64,000 nt of DNA, taken from assembly GCF_009727055.1 (NCBI RefSeq), contig NC_052350.1, forward strand, positions 23,375,233-23,439,232, read 5' to 3'. Source of the DNA: Benincasa hispida. Its lineage: Eukaryota; Streptophyta; Magnoliopsida; Cucurbitales; Cucurbitaceae. This document shows positions 22,065 to 33,230 of the stretch, piece by piece. The notes beneath the pieces were generated by a model, which saw only the letters and a program-made list of their open reading frames with translations, did not search any database and was not told the origin of the DNA. The position numbers and the translations under genes are program-made. The number at the start of each line of letters is the position of its first letter. The first letter of the stretch is position 1.

Positions 22065-23444
22065 AGCTACACAAGATGGAATTCACTCCTTCCCCGAAAC
22101 AAGGGTAAGTAGATAAATTGCTCCCTTAAAGGTTGATTCCGGGTCTTGAACAATATGGCGTCACACCCTCTCCTGGCCGGATAGGGGTTTAGTTATAGTA
22201 GGACTATGATCTATTGTTCATTAGAGGGATCAATGATACTTAAGGAGTTAGATGTAACTACAGGGGCAAAACGGTAATTTGGCCCAACTGTACTTAGAGC
22301 AATTTTTGAAGGGTCATCGTACTATTGATTGATTATATCCAATGGACACAGAAATATATCTGTAGTGCGAAGAGTGTAGCTGTCAGTTTTTAGTGAAGTG
22401 CCCGACAGTTAACGGATGGCGGAAAATGTAATTAAAGAGTTTAATTAATTATTCACGTACCATTGGAAATTAATTATTCACGTACCGTTGGAGCTTCAAG
22501 CTACAGGTCCATAAGGTTCCCTTGATAGCTCAAAGGATTTAGTTAAGAATCAGTTTTTGAGTTAATTTGAATTGTTCAAATTAATAAGAGGGATATAATT
22601 AAATTCATTCAATTATATATAATATAATTGTTATAATATATTTGATACATTATAGTTTAGTTGGAGGAAATAAATATTTGAACAAGATTCAAATATTTTT
22701 TAATTTTAATGTAAATATGATTTATATTAAATGCCATAAAATAGAGAAAAAGAATTATAATTTATATTGTATATCATACAATATTAAAACTATAGGTTAT
22801 AAATATAATATGATAAGTTGGTTATCATATTTATTTATATTATTTTATTATTTTGAATAATAAATCCTATTTTCTCTCTAACCACCTTAATGGGTAGTTA
22901 ATTGATTTTTTATGGCAAATGGAGTAAAAAGAAATTAGTTTCTTTTCTTCCTTATAGAATCTACATGATAAGTGAGAACCTATACGATAGAGATTATTCA
23001 CTAAACGATTGAGAACTTTGTTATACGAAAGAACTAAACGATTGAGAACTTTGTTATACGAAAGAAAGTCTTCAATCTTCTTTCTCCTCCAAAACCAGCA
23101 CCCTCCTTACCAAAATAGTCAGAGCCCACCACTCCTGGGTTCTCACCTTAAGAATATCGAGGACTATCTGTGGTTGTGTCTTCATACTATTGGTTTGAGA
23201 TTTCTTGAAGAGGGTCTTCAAGTTTGTTGTTACTTGTTGAGTTTGTGACAGTTCGAGGGTTGTACAAGAAGAAGTGTTCTTCAAAAGTATAATCTCTCGA
23301 ACCTTTTTCTTTCTTAAAGAGCATGTTGTAATTTTTGATAGAATGCATAATCTGCATGTTTGTTGTAAATTAGTTTTTCAATCATAATGGAATTTGGACG
23401 ATCCAGTTCTGCTCATGGATCTCTTTAAAACGAGTTCCTTCAAT

Positions 23445-23457
23445 TGGTATCAGAGCC
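23445..23457 (+). promoter_or_regulatory. Primer binding site, initiator tRNA-Met
   Basis: TGGTATCAGAGCC begins two bases after the LTR end. It is complementary to the 3' end of plant initiator tRNA-Met, the usual primer for minus-strand synthesis in plant Copia elements. It confirms the 5' LTR boundary and element polarity. Confidence 0.92.
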
Positions 23458-23875
23458 AGTTGCAGTTCTAATTCCAAATTCTATTTATATATTGAAATCG
23501 TTTACAGTAAAGGTGGGTTTTAAGTTTTGCATTGCGTTTAACTGTTTATGTATGTGGATGGTTGTTGGTGGATGTTTACAGGATAGATGTCTCTATTTTT
23601 TTGTCTTTATGTTTACTATTACAAAGTTAATTTGTAAAGGCCTCTGTGTTTTTGGGCATTAAACTTGCAATTGAGTCTGTATTCGTTTAGTTTTGATTCG
23701 TTAGTGAAGTTTCAGAAGAAAGGTTGCAATGCATTTCAATGGAGAAGACAAAACGGTGGCCACATCATGTAGCTAGAGCTAAATGATCGCTTAGATTTTG
23801 TTATGCGTTCGTGTAGCATCTGCTAAATGATCACATAGCTAATGCTACGTGATCGTGTAGTTTGCTACATGATCG

Positions 23876-24014
23876 TGTTGCGTTGGCTGCATGATTGCAT
23901 AGGCGCTCGATGGGTAGACGATCGCGCGGTATATGATACTCGATNTGTTGCGTTGGCTGCATGATTGCATAGGCGCTCGATGGGTAGACGATCGCGCGGT
24001 ATATGATACTCGAT
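23876..24014. repeat. Exact 69-bp duplication around a single N
   Basis: Positions 23876-23944 and 23946-24014 are identical over 69 bases and separated only by the N at 23945. In an old element whose other repeats have all diverged, perfect identity flanking one N is best explained by two contig ends that overlapped but were joined rather than merged. Confidence 0.85.
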
Positions 24015-24040
24015 GCAAGGCTTGCATGCTAAACGATCAT

Positions 24041-24280
24041 GTAGACTATCATGCTCATCACATAGTCAATAGCTACACGATCGCATAGTATACGATACTC
24101 GACGCTTGCTACACGATTGTGTAGACTATCATGCTCATCACATAGTCAGTAGCTACATGATTGCATGGTATGAGATACTCAATGCACGCTGCACGATCGC
24201 ATAGACTTTCATGTTCATCACATTGTCAAAAACTACACAATCACTTATACACGATCGTTTATACTCGACGCCTCGTTACT
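24041..24280. repeat. 80-bp tandem repeat, three copies
   Basis: Units start at 24041, 24121 and 24201, each opening with RTAGACTWTCATGYTCATCA and containing two or more of the GATCG palindromes. Copies have diverged mainly by transitions. Confidence 0.8.
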
Positions 24281-24330
24281 AGACGATCAGGAGTTTGCTA
24301 CACGATCAAGCTGCAAGGGTTCTTGGTGGA

Positions 24331-24592
24331 GCGGTTCAAGACCTGGTTTACTTGTTCCGAACCGGTGGATTCAAAGTAATAGTTTAGCCATTTAATTTTC
24401 GATTTTGAGATTATCTATCCCGGTCCATCAATTTTATTTAAATGTACATGTGATGTATGTTTATTTTGTATGCCATAATGTATGTCATATAGTTTTAAAA
24501 CCTACCATAAGTTATGAATTATTTTCATACATCATTTTATATTATAAGTGTTATAATATATTAGTATGCATGATTAAATTACATAAAGCATT
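24331..24592. other. Copia leader, no gene
   Basis: Continuation of the untranslated leader, turning AT-rich with TATGCATG motifs. No coding sequence supported. Confidence 0.5.
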
Positions 24593-24816
24593 ATATAATA
24601 TAAAAGTTATAGTATATGTATGCATGCATTATAGCATATCCATGCATCATATAATATAAAAGTTATAGTATATGTATGCATGCATTATAGCATATCTATG
24701 CATCATATAATATAAAAGTTATAGTATATGTATGCATGCATTATAGCATATCCATGCATCATATAATATAAAAGTTATAGTATATGTATGCATGCATTAT
24801 AGCATATCCATGCATC
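24593..24816. repeat. 56-bp tandem repeat, four copies
   Basis: The unit contains AAAGTTATAGTATATGTATG and CATGCATTATAGCATATC; equivalent bases recur at 24606, 24662, 24718 and 24774, a period of exactly 56. Copies are almost identical, unlike the rest of the element. A partly related ATATTAGTATGCATG stretch lies upstream. Confidence 0.9.
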
Positions 24817-26029
24817 ATTTATATTATAAATGTTATACTATAAGGTTGAATGTTTGTATGAAATGTATGCTATAACTTAATTCATTACTTAGTTATATGA
24901 AAGTTATATATTAGTAATGAATGAACATTGCATGAAGCATGGCACTACCTTAGGTTAATTTATAATTGTTATAAATAACTTATGTATGTCTAGCTTGCAA
25001 TGTTGGTTGGTTTTAATTGTTTCATTTCTTATAAATGTTATAATAAATGAAATTAGAATTAAAATTAATAATAAAGAGTTGCATGCAAAACTTAGGCTTT
25101 AATCATTTTTTAAAAGTGTTTTAAAATTTGATTGAGATAGACCTAAGATCACATTTCTAATGAGATTAGAAATCTAAGTTTAATCTTTTAAATCGGTTTA
25201 ATAGGATTAAATTGATTCCTAATAAAAGATTAAATATGTAAAAAAATGTATCTATAAAGGACCTTTTGTCTAAGGATGGTTCTGGCTAGGCTGGGGTACT
25301 TAAGTCGATGGAAACGTCGCACCTCTACCTAGGAACCTCTTGGAAAGGTGAATTAGATATATTTGTTACATGCATGCAAATTTGATGAAAGTCTGTTAAA
25401 GAGTTTAATAAGACTTTAATCAAAGTTGTTTAATCATCAAAAGCAAGTGTTATTTTTGAGCAAATTAAAGAAATCACTTAGATAAAATCAGTAGCCAAAT
25501 TTTCTAAGTTAATGAACACTAGGTAGAACACTCAGTGGAAGAAAAATGGAGTATATGATACTTCACTTTAACCTCTACACGTTTCTCCCTAAAAGTTCAC
25601 ACCGTAAGATCTATCCTTGGCCTCGAGGCACCATGGGTGTCCCCCTACGGGTGACATTTGGGTAGGTCAATACCAAGGTGAATGGAGAGAGTGTTCATAG
25701 TAAGTGGGAGCGAGACATATGACAACATATCCCTCAGTCTCTCTCATTAGGTTGGATAAAGTTTTGTGCATCACCTCGTGGCATCGTGGGTGTCCCCCTA
25801 AAAGATGACAGTTTTACATAACTCTTTATTTGATTTCTAGAAATGGATAGGGTTGCTTTAGTCTCTTGTCCTAATCGACTTTTCTCTAAGGTTGGCTCAT
25901 TAGGGCGAGACTCTAGGACCTAAATTAAGGGGTTACACTAGACTATTTTTCTCAAACATGATTGGTTTTCTAAAAGTGGTTTAATGCAAGTAGACTTAAT
26001 TAAGTTTGTTCTATTTCAGCAATATTAGT
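24817..26029. other. Copia leader between repeats and gag
   Basis: Non-coding. It includes CACCATGGGTGTCCCCCTA-type blocks (25630-25660 and 25778-25800) that recur in the relic at 999-1180, showing the two elements have related leaders. No reading frame supported. Gag starts at about 26030. Confidence 0.55.
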
Positions 26030-26471
26030 ATGGCTACTGCAACTCTAAGCTTACTTGTCGCAAACAAACTAATTGGTGAAAACTACGCTAGTTGGAAAAA
26101 TACAATTAACATGATTTTGATCATCAATGATCTCCGTTTTGTCCTGATGGAGGAGTTTCCTCCCATTCCAGCTTCTACTACTCCTCGAAATGTTCGGAAA
26201 GCATATGAGCATTGGATAAGGATGAACGAAAAGGCCCAAGCTTACATCTTAGCCAGCCTTAAGGAAGTCTTGGCCAAAAAGCATGAGCCCATGGTCACTG
26301 CACGTGAGATCATGGAGTCCTTGCGAGGAATCTTCGGATAACCGTCTGCACAACTCAGGCACGATGTTCTCAAGTTCATCTTCAACTCAAGGATGCTAGA
26401 GGGGTCATCTGTTATGAAACACGTTCTCAACATGAAGATCCACTTCAATGTGGCTGAGATGAATGGGTCAA
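26030..26471 (+). pseudogene. Copia A1 gag, 5' part
   Basis: Starts MATATLSLLVANKL at 26030 and runs to an in-frame stop at 26339-26341 (after 'MESLRGIFG'), then continues in frame as 'PSAQLRHDVLKFIF'. The conserved gag positions 'GENYASWKNTI' and 'LAKKHEPMVTAREIMESL' mark it as Copia capsid. The gene is cut by the Gypsy insertion at 26472 (target duplication GTCAA) and resumes at 41603. Within the broken part one unit of a 137-bp tandem duplication begins at 26418. The upstream in-frame codons from 26006 are leader, not gag. Confidence 0.9.
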
Positions 26472-28140
26472 TGATGCTTGGAATTATGTAGTGGAAATAT
26501 GGATGATATACGTTGATGGATTTGTGTTGTGCACTCAATTTTCCTCAGCGGAATTCAAGTGTAAATTCCTCTGAGTTTCCTAGTAAGTCTAAGGTCGAAC
26601 ACAGAGACTTGTGAAAATAGATTGCATTGGTAATTTTGATGAAAACTTTGAGGTAACTGGGTAAATAAATGAAGTATTTAGTTTGTTGTTTGTGTTGATG
26701 AAAAAGAAATAAATAAATGCGACAGATTTGAGAAACGAAAATTGCGTTGATAGATGCAATGAGTATTCGATGAATGGGTTAAGAAGATCTTTAGCTGACG
26801 TTACTCGGGAATGCGTCAGACTATGCGATCATGTTACTACCATGCACAGCAAGTCATTTTCCAATGCAAATGCGATGCTCCTAAATCTAGGACGCATGTG
26901 TTGAATGAAAAATGTCCATAGAGCTCATCGTTAAGTCTCTACTCTTGTCCTATGCATTGATGCAAGATGCATGAAAGCAAGATGACCGCATACAATCATA
27001 TCCTATCTCTAGGATGCATGCGATGCGTTGATAACAAATAGTGTTCATTCCTAAGCGCCTATCTCTTGTTTATGTGTTCTAATCTGGTTCTTCCAAACCT
27101 AGATTCTAACCTGACCTTCCCAAGTCTAGATCCCGTCCTTAGACTACCCTCCCGAGTATCTCTAATGGATGAATGAAGCATACATAAACAAGATAATCGC
27201 AAAGAATGAAGATTCCCTAGTTGTGCTAGCTAAATGCTTCTCAACCCATTCAACTGATTTAGCCACTCATGCGTGAATCACAGAGAGTGAACAGATATAG
27301 AGAGAAATTCCATTCTTATAAATGAGTTGAGTACAAAATGCCAATGGAAGTTTAAGGTAGAGAGCCTGGTAGCAATTCCTTGCTGACCGAGGCTTTTTAC
27401 ACTGGAATCTCTATTCTGATATAAAGATATTCCTGCTTCCGCAGGTGTCGGCCCTCTCTTTGTTTTTGGAGCTTTCGGTGCTCTCCCAAGCTTACTGGAA
27501 CGATCTACCGACACAACTTTCTCCCTCGCGTTCGCCTTAAGATGAAAGAAAACTAAAAACGAAGACGTGCGAACTGGAACAAAAGATTGTAAAAGTGGTG
27601 AACCCCTTCTCTGAAGAATGTACTTGGTATTTATAGAGCATCCATGGTGAAAGGCGGCTTCTCTCTCAGTTGTACAGATGGGACAAATTTAATTCCTGAT
27701 TGACGCGTCGAATAATTATCACCATAAAGCTGAATGTACTTTGTGACCGTTATCGGCTGTCATCTTAATTTGGATTCGACTGTCATCAAATTTTTGTCCC
27801 ATCTCTCTTAATTGGCCTTTCACCCAAATGCGCCCACCATGTTGCGCTGACCAAGTTGCGACGATCCTTCTCGGGCGGATGTTTGCAAGCATGATCAACG
27901 CAAAGCCTTGCGGTGAAGTTGCGCTCGACCAATGAATTCTTATGATCGCAATCTTTACATTGTGTTAATGCATATTCTGCACAAAAATACAAAAATCAAT
28001 AATTCTAATGCGCTGAACGCATGTGACTGCAATATTATAGAATTTATGCTTAATGGACGCTTTAATCATATTTCATCAATGCAATCCAACATTGTTTAAG
28101 AACTTAGCACTATGATAACGTACATTTCTGCCCGTTATCA
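26472..28140 (-). repeat. 3' LTR of Gypsy G1
   Basis: Plus-strand ends TGATGCTTGG and CCCGTTATCA; length 1669 bp, the same as the G2 LTR at 61576-63244. The mate at 37950-41602 aligns along its length once the insertion at 38704 is removed. A TATA-like box (minus strand CTATAAATACC, 27626-27637) is conserved in both LTRs. No gene inside. Confidence 0.93.
27626..27637 (-). promoter_or_regulatory. TATA box of Gypsy LTR
   Basis: Minus strand reads CTATAAATACC. The same sequence is in the mate LTR (41083-41095) and a close variant TTTATAAATAT in G2 (62072-62082), at a similar place in each LTR. Confidence 0.6.
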
Positions 28141-29574
28141 CACCCCCAAATTTAAACAATGTTTGTTCTCAAGCATAAGCTAAAGATTCCTTTAGCAAGT
28201 TAACCACAAAGTTCTTTCCTAGATTTCTCAAGAATACTTCTTTCAAATCCTATATACCGAAATTTCCTTTAGTCTTATTCAAGTCTCTTCTTAAAATATT
28301 TCTAAGACCTAGAGACTGCAAACTTAACTTTCAAAAGGACTTTATTGAATTCTGGAACATCGCATGATTTATTTCAAAAAGAAAATTTTCCACCGAGGTG
28401 TCAAATGATTTATCCTTGCACAAAAATTTTCTTCATTGCTATTTTTTCTGACCTTGCGCTGATCCGAGTGCCTTTCCTTCGTTTTGGCTTGCCCCCATGT
28501 GTGTTATGTGGACATCCAACTACGAGCAATGCACTCTTTCTTAGACTAAACTCATATCGATTTGGCAGTGGAGTTGCGGTCATTGATTTATGCGTTGATT
28601 CTGGTGATTTACTTTCGTTTTAGCTTGCCCCCACATATGTCATGTGAACATCCAACTACGGGTAAGTGCCTTTCACAACTTAACTCTTATCAACATGAGT
28701 TTTCTATTGCGCTGACAGTGGAGTTATTATTCTCAATATATATATATATAATATTATTTAAAGAAAGAAGCAAGGTCAAAAACAATACCCCACCCCTAAT
28801 TTAAAAATGCGCGGCAAATGTCCTCATTGCCAAAAGATTAAAATAAGTCATGCGATGATCATAGAATGCATTGTAAAGAGAAGTTTGAAAGAAAGCTGAC
28901 AAACCCCTAAACATCTAGAAATATTCGTGAGGTGACTATCTTAAGACTAAGTTGACTCTAACTATATATAAAGAGATATAAGCATATTGTTTTATCCATT
29001 GAAACGTACTTGGCAAAGAAACAAAATGCGATAACTACTAAATTTATCTACTTGTTAAATGATTATGGTAATTCAAGGAGGAATCGGTGAGATAATACTT
29101 GAAAAAGTAAAAATGCAATGTGATACGAAAATTTGAAATAAAAGATAAGAAAGAGTACACCCCCAATTTTGCATTGTCGCCCGCATTGAGTATTGATGCA
29201 TTCCCATCCTTGCGGCGATCTTTGCTCTTTGGGGATTGCGGTGAGGAATGAGATCATTTCTTTCTTCTTGTAATATCTCTGCAATCTTGTGTCGTAAAAT
29301 CATTGTAAAACAGACAAAAGAGAGGGTCAAATGATTTTAAAACAAAACAACAAGTTTTTTTTTTTTTTTTTTTTTGGAAGGAAAATTACAAAATGAGTGT
29401 AGATGAGAATAGATTGAATAAAGTTAAAGTGACGAGGGATAGGCTCAGAGTATGTAAGAGGGTAGTCCAAATTTTTTAACTTGCGGAGGTTGTTTACTGG
29501 ATCTTTCCGAATAGTGCCGTTGATCCTTGTTCTATTACTTTATGCTCGACTGCATTTCCTTGGTGATTAGTCCA
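28141..29574 (-). other. Gypsy G1 polypurine tract and 3' non-coding region
   Basis: Next to the 3' LTR, the minus strand reads AAATTTGGGGGTG (28141-28153), a typical polypurine tract. The rest is untranslated. It holds two diverged tandem copies of a block starting CGTTTTGGCTTGCCCCCA (28481) and CGTTTTAGCTTGCCCCCA (28616), a TA run (28738-28750) and a long T run (29355-29376). Confidence 0.7.
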
Positions 29575-30225
29575 TCACAACCATGTTTGAAAATACTTTT
29601 TGAAATGATGCATTATTGAGGAGCTAAATGGTATTTCTTTTCCCAGGAAGGCCGCAATCATTGAATTGAAGAGTAAGACTTTTTGCTCGGACTGGAGATT
29701 TCTAGCGCAATATGTTTTCATGCAGCGTTGGTGCGGTTCTTTATCATCTTCGCATTTTTCTATGCGTTGATTCTCCATTCTTCTAGCTCGACCAGCTGCA
29801 TTTCTTTCGCTCTTCCCTGCCTTCTCAATCCAACATTCAGCTTCATGAACCGCCACAATGACTTTACTCTATCTATCGGAAAGGCAAATCACACGGGCCT
29901 TGCCAATACACAACACAAAGAGGTGGAATAACCTATTGGTGTTTTAAAGTTGCAGGTCCGCGTATGCCCAACGCCATCATCAAGCTGTCTTGCCCAATTC
30001 TTTTCCAGCGAAGGTTTTAACTACACTTCTCAAGTATCAAATTAATTTATACGATTGGACGCTTCGCCTTGGCAACAATCGTATTGCGGATGGTAATGCG
30101 GTTGGCCACTTTGTGAAGGATTTGTATCTTGCGCAGTAGCTTCCTGATATTGTGATTGAACAGCCTATTGACAGGCTATTATCAGGGGCTTAATTATTAT
30201 ATTGCGTGGTCCTTACATTTCTTTA
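29575..30225 (-). pseudogene. Gypsy G1 integrase, C-terminal part
   Basis: On the minus strand 'ARQLDDGVGHTRTCNFKTPIG' corresponds to the conserved 'LDDALWAYRTAFKTPIG' of Gypsy integrases. Upstream, 'LLRKIQILHKVA' and 'YHPQ' plus 'ASNR..LILEK' fit the catalytic core end (the conserved glutamate region). Downstream, 'QSEQKVLLFNS' fits the C-terminal domain. Frames are repeatedly shifted. The match fades near 30215-30225, where foreign DNA begins. The other half of the integrase is at 33625-34120. Confidence 0.8.
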
Positions 30226-30393
30226 CCTAGTGCAGGATCGTGAAAATAGATCGAGCAGCCTCCTTTCTCTTCCAATTTTGTTTTGGTAGTTGAAGGGGTG
30301 TTTTGGATAATTTTTTTTGGGCATGCAAGTGGGGTATTCCCCTGTTCTTGGGGGGAGTTTAATTCTCCTAAAAAAAGAAGAGAAGTAATTATA

Positions 30394-30702
30394 TTAACTA
30401 TAAGGATAAAGCTGCGGCTCACCCACCTCCAAGGCTCTTCGACCGATAGGCAAGTGATTGTTGGTTAAAATCCAAGAATAGGGGATGCTATAAGTAAGAA
30501 AATCACGGCGCGGCCAGGCAATTGAGTGTATCCGTTTTTGAGACCCAATGATAAGGGCTTTCTTTTTTTGGGAAAATACATCACAGGAAAGAGTCCTATA
30601 CCCCACCCGCATCAATTCCTCCCGAGAAATAATATTATCCCCATCAACTGGCCGAGCAACAGTGGCATAGGTTTCTTCAACTAGAGCTTTCAACCAACCC
30701 AT
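30394..30702 (-). other. Unidentified 102-codon open frame
   Basis: An uninterrupted frame starting MGWLKALVEETYATV with normal amino-acid composition, including 'DGDNIISREELMRVGYRTL'. It has no motif I recognise and no clear splice sites. It lies in the foreign insert, antisense to the captured gene pieces. It could be an exon fragment of another captured gene or chance. Not claimed as a gene. Confidence 0.3.
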
Positions 30703-31639
30703 TAGGGTCCACTCAAAAGGGTGTGGGGTCCATATCTACTCACGCAAATAATGACCCAACTGCCATCAGCGTTTGGCTTTTTATCTGTTGATAGCAGAAA
30801 AGGTGTTACACCTCAAATCACAATTTGGTCATTTTTCCAAAATTATCAATTTATTTTAAGCCTAAACCTCAATTTTTTTGTTGGGTTGGTTGTCAAGTAA
30901 ACTAGGTTATTGTTGAAACATTTGCATTATAGGATCTACTATTTTGCATCTCAAGTGCACTCTGGTTAATAATTAATATACTTATAATAAGTAGATGCAA
31001 ATGCCAATGTTGACGGGTCATATTAGCAAACAGAATGGTATAAGGTAAGGAACTAACCTATCAAATATCTTTTGTTTTCTCTTTTGGTTTGGTTTTCTAG
31101 GAAAAACTATTATCTAGCATATGTATATAATTTTGATGTGTAGATCAGAGTAGAGAATTAGGGCATTTTGTGTCAAATCCTTAATTGGTAGTTAGGATTA
31201 GTTTCCTTGTTTAATAAGATTATAGATAGTTTTTTATTAATTAGAAAAATTACGATTAGGAATTAGTTTGCCCTTTTCAATTTTCTAATAAACGAGGGAT
31301 TGTCTTCTTGTATTGACCAAGCTTTGTATTTCATAATAAAGATTTAATTTTAATTATTGGAGATTCCTTGCCATGGCCTACATAAATTTTTCTGTGGTTG
31401 AAAATCAATTGCATGCATCTCACCCCTACCAGGGCAGACACCATCATTGGTCTTGGCTGGTACTATTGCTGATTATTTATATTTATTTTCTCCATTTGTA
31501 TTACTTCTTACTTCTTACTCATGCATACAAGCAGTAACTACATTTTATAAAAAGCAGACTTTTCAAAGCAGTAATCTTTCAAAAACTACTATATTCTATG
31601 TTTCTACTGGGCAGCAAGGCCATTTTTACTTATTCTGTC

Positions 31640-33230
31640 ACTTGTGCTTGGCAGGGCCACAAATCGATTTTAAGTGACAAAAATAGTTGGGTAATATCTT
31701 TTCAAGGGAGACTGGACAGATCTGAAGGGAAACTTTCTCAACTTTGACGAAACTTTGTTCAGCAAAAACCCAATGGAAAGGAATCCTGAGACTAACTATC
31801 AACCTGATTCACTGGTGAACTATTGAGGTAATGTTGACGAGGATCAGATTTGATGTTTCTGAAAAGAGAATCTGGTAGTTCTAAAAAAAGAAAGCTAAGA
31901 AAAGGTCAAAACTCAGCAAAGGAAATTAGTTCACCTACAAATACCAGCTGTAACCTGAATTCTCAAGGCTATCCCATGCGGATAACAATGTTGAGTGGCA
32001 TACTAAAGAGCTCTTGGATTTGTAATCGACATGAAGAATGGTGATAAGACTGTTTTATCTCAGTTTGATTGTGCAAGGCTCTCTTATTAGAAATATATTA
32101 AAAAATAAGCTTCGTGATTCCTCACGGAAAAAAGTCAGATCATGAACGTGTATTCAAGACTTGAGAATTTGTTTGGAAAGCCACGTGTGGGACATTTGTA
32201 AAATGTTAGCTCTAGAGTCACACCTCTCATCAAGAGGATGCTCAGACAATGATCTCCAGGGAGTGTTGCTGAATACTGAATCGAGTCAGTTGGGGGGACG
32301 GCGATGGGCGCGGCATGGGTTGGAAAGACAAGAAAGAGAAAACAAGCAGGACGCCGGAAAAGGTGAGATAGAGGATGCAGTCTAACCTTGATGACTAGCA
32401 GCATTGATACCACAACTTAATTTATTACTAAGCGTAATGTGGAAATATCTGATCGCAGAGGAGGAAGTTTTTCTTTGTAATAGGTGCTGGTTTCTTCTGT
32501 GAGGAAAGAATAATCAGGCAGTGCACCAAAACAAGATTTTTCGGATGGTCAATGTTGTAGGTAAGAGTCATCTTTACCCATTTTTTGGAAAAAATGTTAA
32601 TCTATAACAATTTTCTTTGCCATCTTTTGTATAAGAAGTAATAACTATAGAATGATGCTTTAAAGCTGTTGACTGTTACAGTACATGGCTGCATCCCGAG
32701 CCTTAAATGAAGATTGGTAAAGAATGACTGATCGATCTTGCTAGATGATCTTAAAAAAAAGTTTTGACAAGACAAGAATGAATTCGATTTGATGTTATCT
32801 CAAATCAGAGTTCACACGTCCCTGGACGGTAGTCTTTAATACGCAAATTTATCGCTTGAAAATATCAGCGTTAGGAACTGGACTTAGCAAAGAAATTGGT
32901 AATTGATACTTGGACCTTTGGCACGGTTTTGTTTCTTTATTTTCTATTTTTTTAAAATTACCTTTTTTTTTTTTTTTTGGGAGGGGGGGGGGGGGGGGGG
33001 AGGTTTTTTTTTTTCTCAGGAGGATTGCAAGCGACTCAGACAGAGCATTAAGTCTGGATCCTTAACCGTCACTGACAAGTGGGTAATTTTACCTCTTTAT
33101 TATCTTCATTTAATTACTTATTCAAGCTTCTCATAAAAAAAAAAATTAGCTATGTTAATAATCAATCAATCCATGTAGGGTGACTCCAGACGAAGCATTA
33201 CGCTTCAAGATCCAAGATTAAGATGTATAT
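31640..33230 (+). pseudogene. Captured fragment of a SWIB/Plus3 gene (NERD/ZC3H44-like)
   Basis: Plus-strand pieces, in order, match a plant SWIB-Plus3-GYF protein (the NERD/At2g16485 and zinc finger CCCH 44/19 family, which link histone binding to DNA methylation). Visible: 'VSEKRESGSSKKRKLRKGQ' (31848-31900), 'VEWHTKELLD' (31990-32020), SWIB 'MKNGDKTVLSQFD' (32030-32072) and 'RLENLFGKPRVGH' (32158-32200), 'SNLDDYAAID' (32378-32410), Plus3-start 'RISGSAPKQD'-like (32500-32545), 'MTD..' and a decayed 'KTE..ISNQEFT' equivalent (32725-32815), and 'EDCKRLRQSIKSG' (33021-33060). A splice donor GTAAGAG at 32561, acceptor TTACAG near 32680 and acceptor TTTTCTCAG at 33020 remain, so introns were kept: a DNA-level copy, not a retrocopy. 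Many stops and frameshifts make it non-functional. Upstream PHD and downstream GYF regions are absent. Confidence 0.75.
32963..33013. repeat. Poly-T / poly-G tract
   Basis: A T run, a G run broken by one A, then another T run just upstream of the exon-like 'EDCKRLRQSIK' piece. It would be the polypyrimidine part of an intron disrupted by a homopolymer G run; length is likely to be sequencing-sensitive. Confidence 0.8.

Larger units (their letters stand above)
20842..23442 (+). repeat. 5' LTR of Copia A1 (with two MITEs)
   Basis: Starts TATTGGGATT (TGTTGGGATT in the 3' copy) and ends in GAGTTCCTTCA, as does the 3' LTR at 49186. It is interrupted by MITEs at 20852-21484 and about 21518-22064. 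Compared with the 3' LTR, several hundred bases are missing where the second MITE sits: the text passes from GTAGGGTCCT to CAGCTACACAAGATGG. Promoter elements were not resolved. Confidence 0.88.
23740..24330. repeat. Array of CTACACGATCGTGTAG-like palindromes in Copia leader
   Basis: The leader contains about a dozen degenerate copies of a 16-base palindrome whose ideal form is CTACACGATCGTGTAG, for example GCTACGTGATCGTGTAG (23846 region), GCTACACGATCGCATAG (24072 region), GCTACACGATTGTGTAG (24109 region), GCTACATGATTGCATGG (24151 region) and GCTGCACGATCGCATAG (24189 region). Spacing is uneven but partly set by an 80-bp tandem unit. No open frame explains it. Possible roles are RNA hairpins in the packaged transcript or protein binding sites; neither is shown. 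Confidence 0.7.

Noticed and set aside
23845..24027. 60-codon frame that crosses the N
   Set aside because: Generated by the duplicated palindrome repeats and contains an unknown residue.
24041..24816. CRISPR-like array
   Set aside because: The 80-bp and 56-bp repeats are contiguous tandem units without spacers, in a plant retrotransposon leader.
32161..32413. Plus and minus frames around 32.2-32.4 kb as complete small genes
   Set aside because: The plus-strand sequence is a frame-shifted piece of the SWIB/Plus3 fragment; the minus frame is its shadow.
32903..33136. 77-codon frame over the poly-G tract
   Set aside because: Made by homopolymers; only the 'EDCKRLRQSIK' part is meaningful and belongs to the captured gene fragment.
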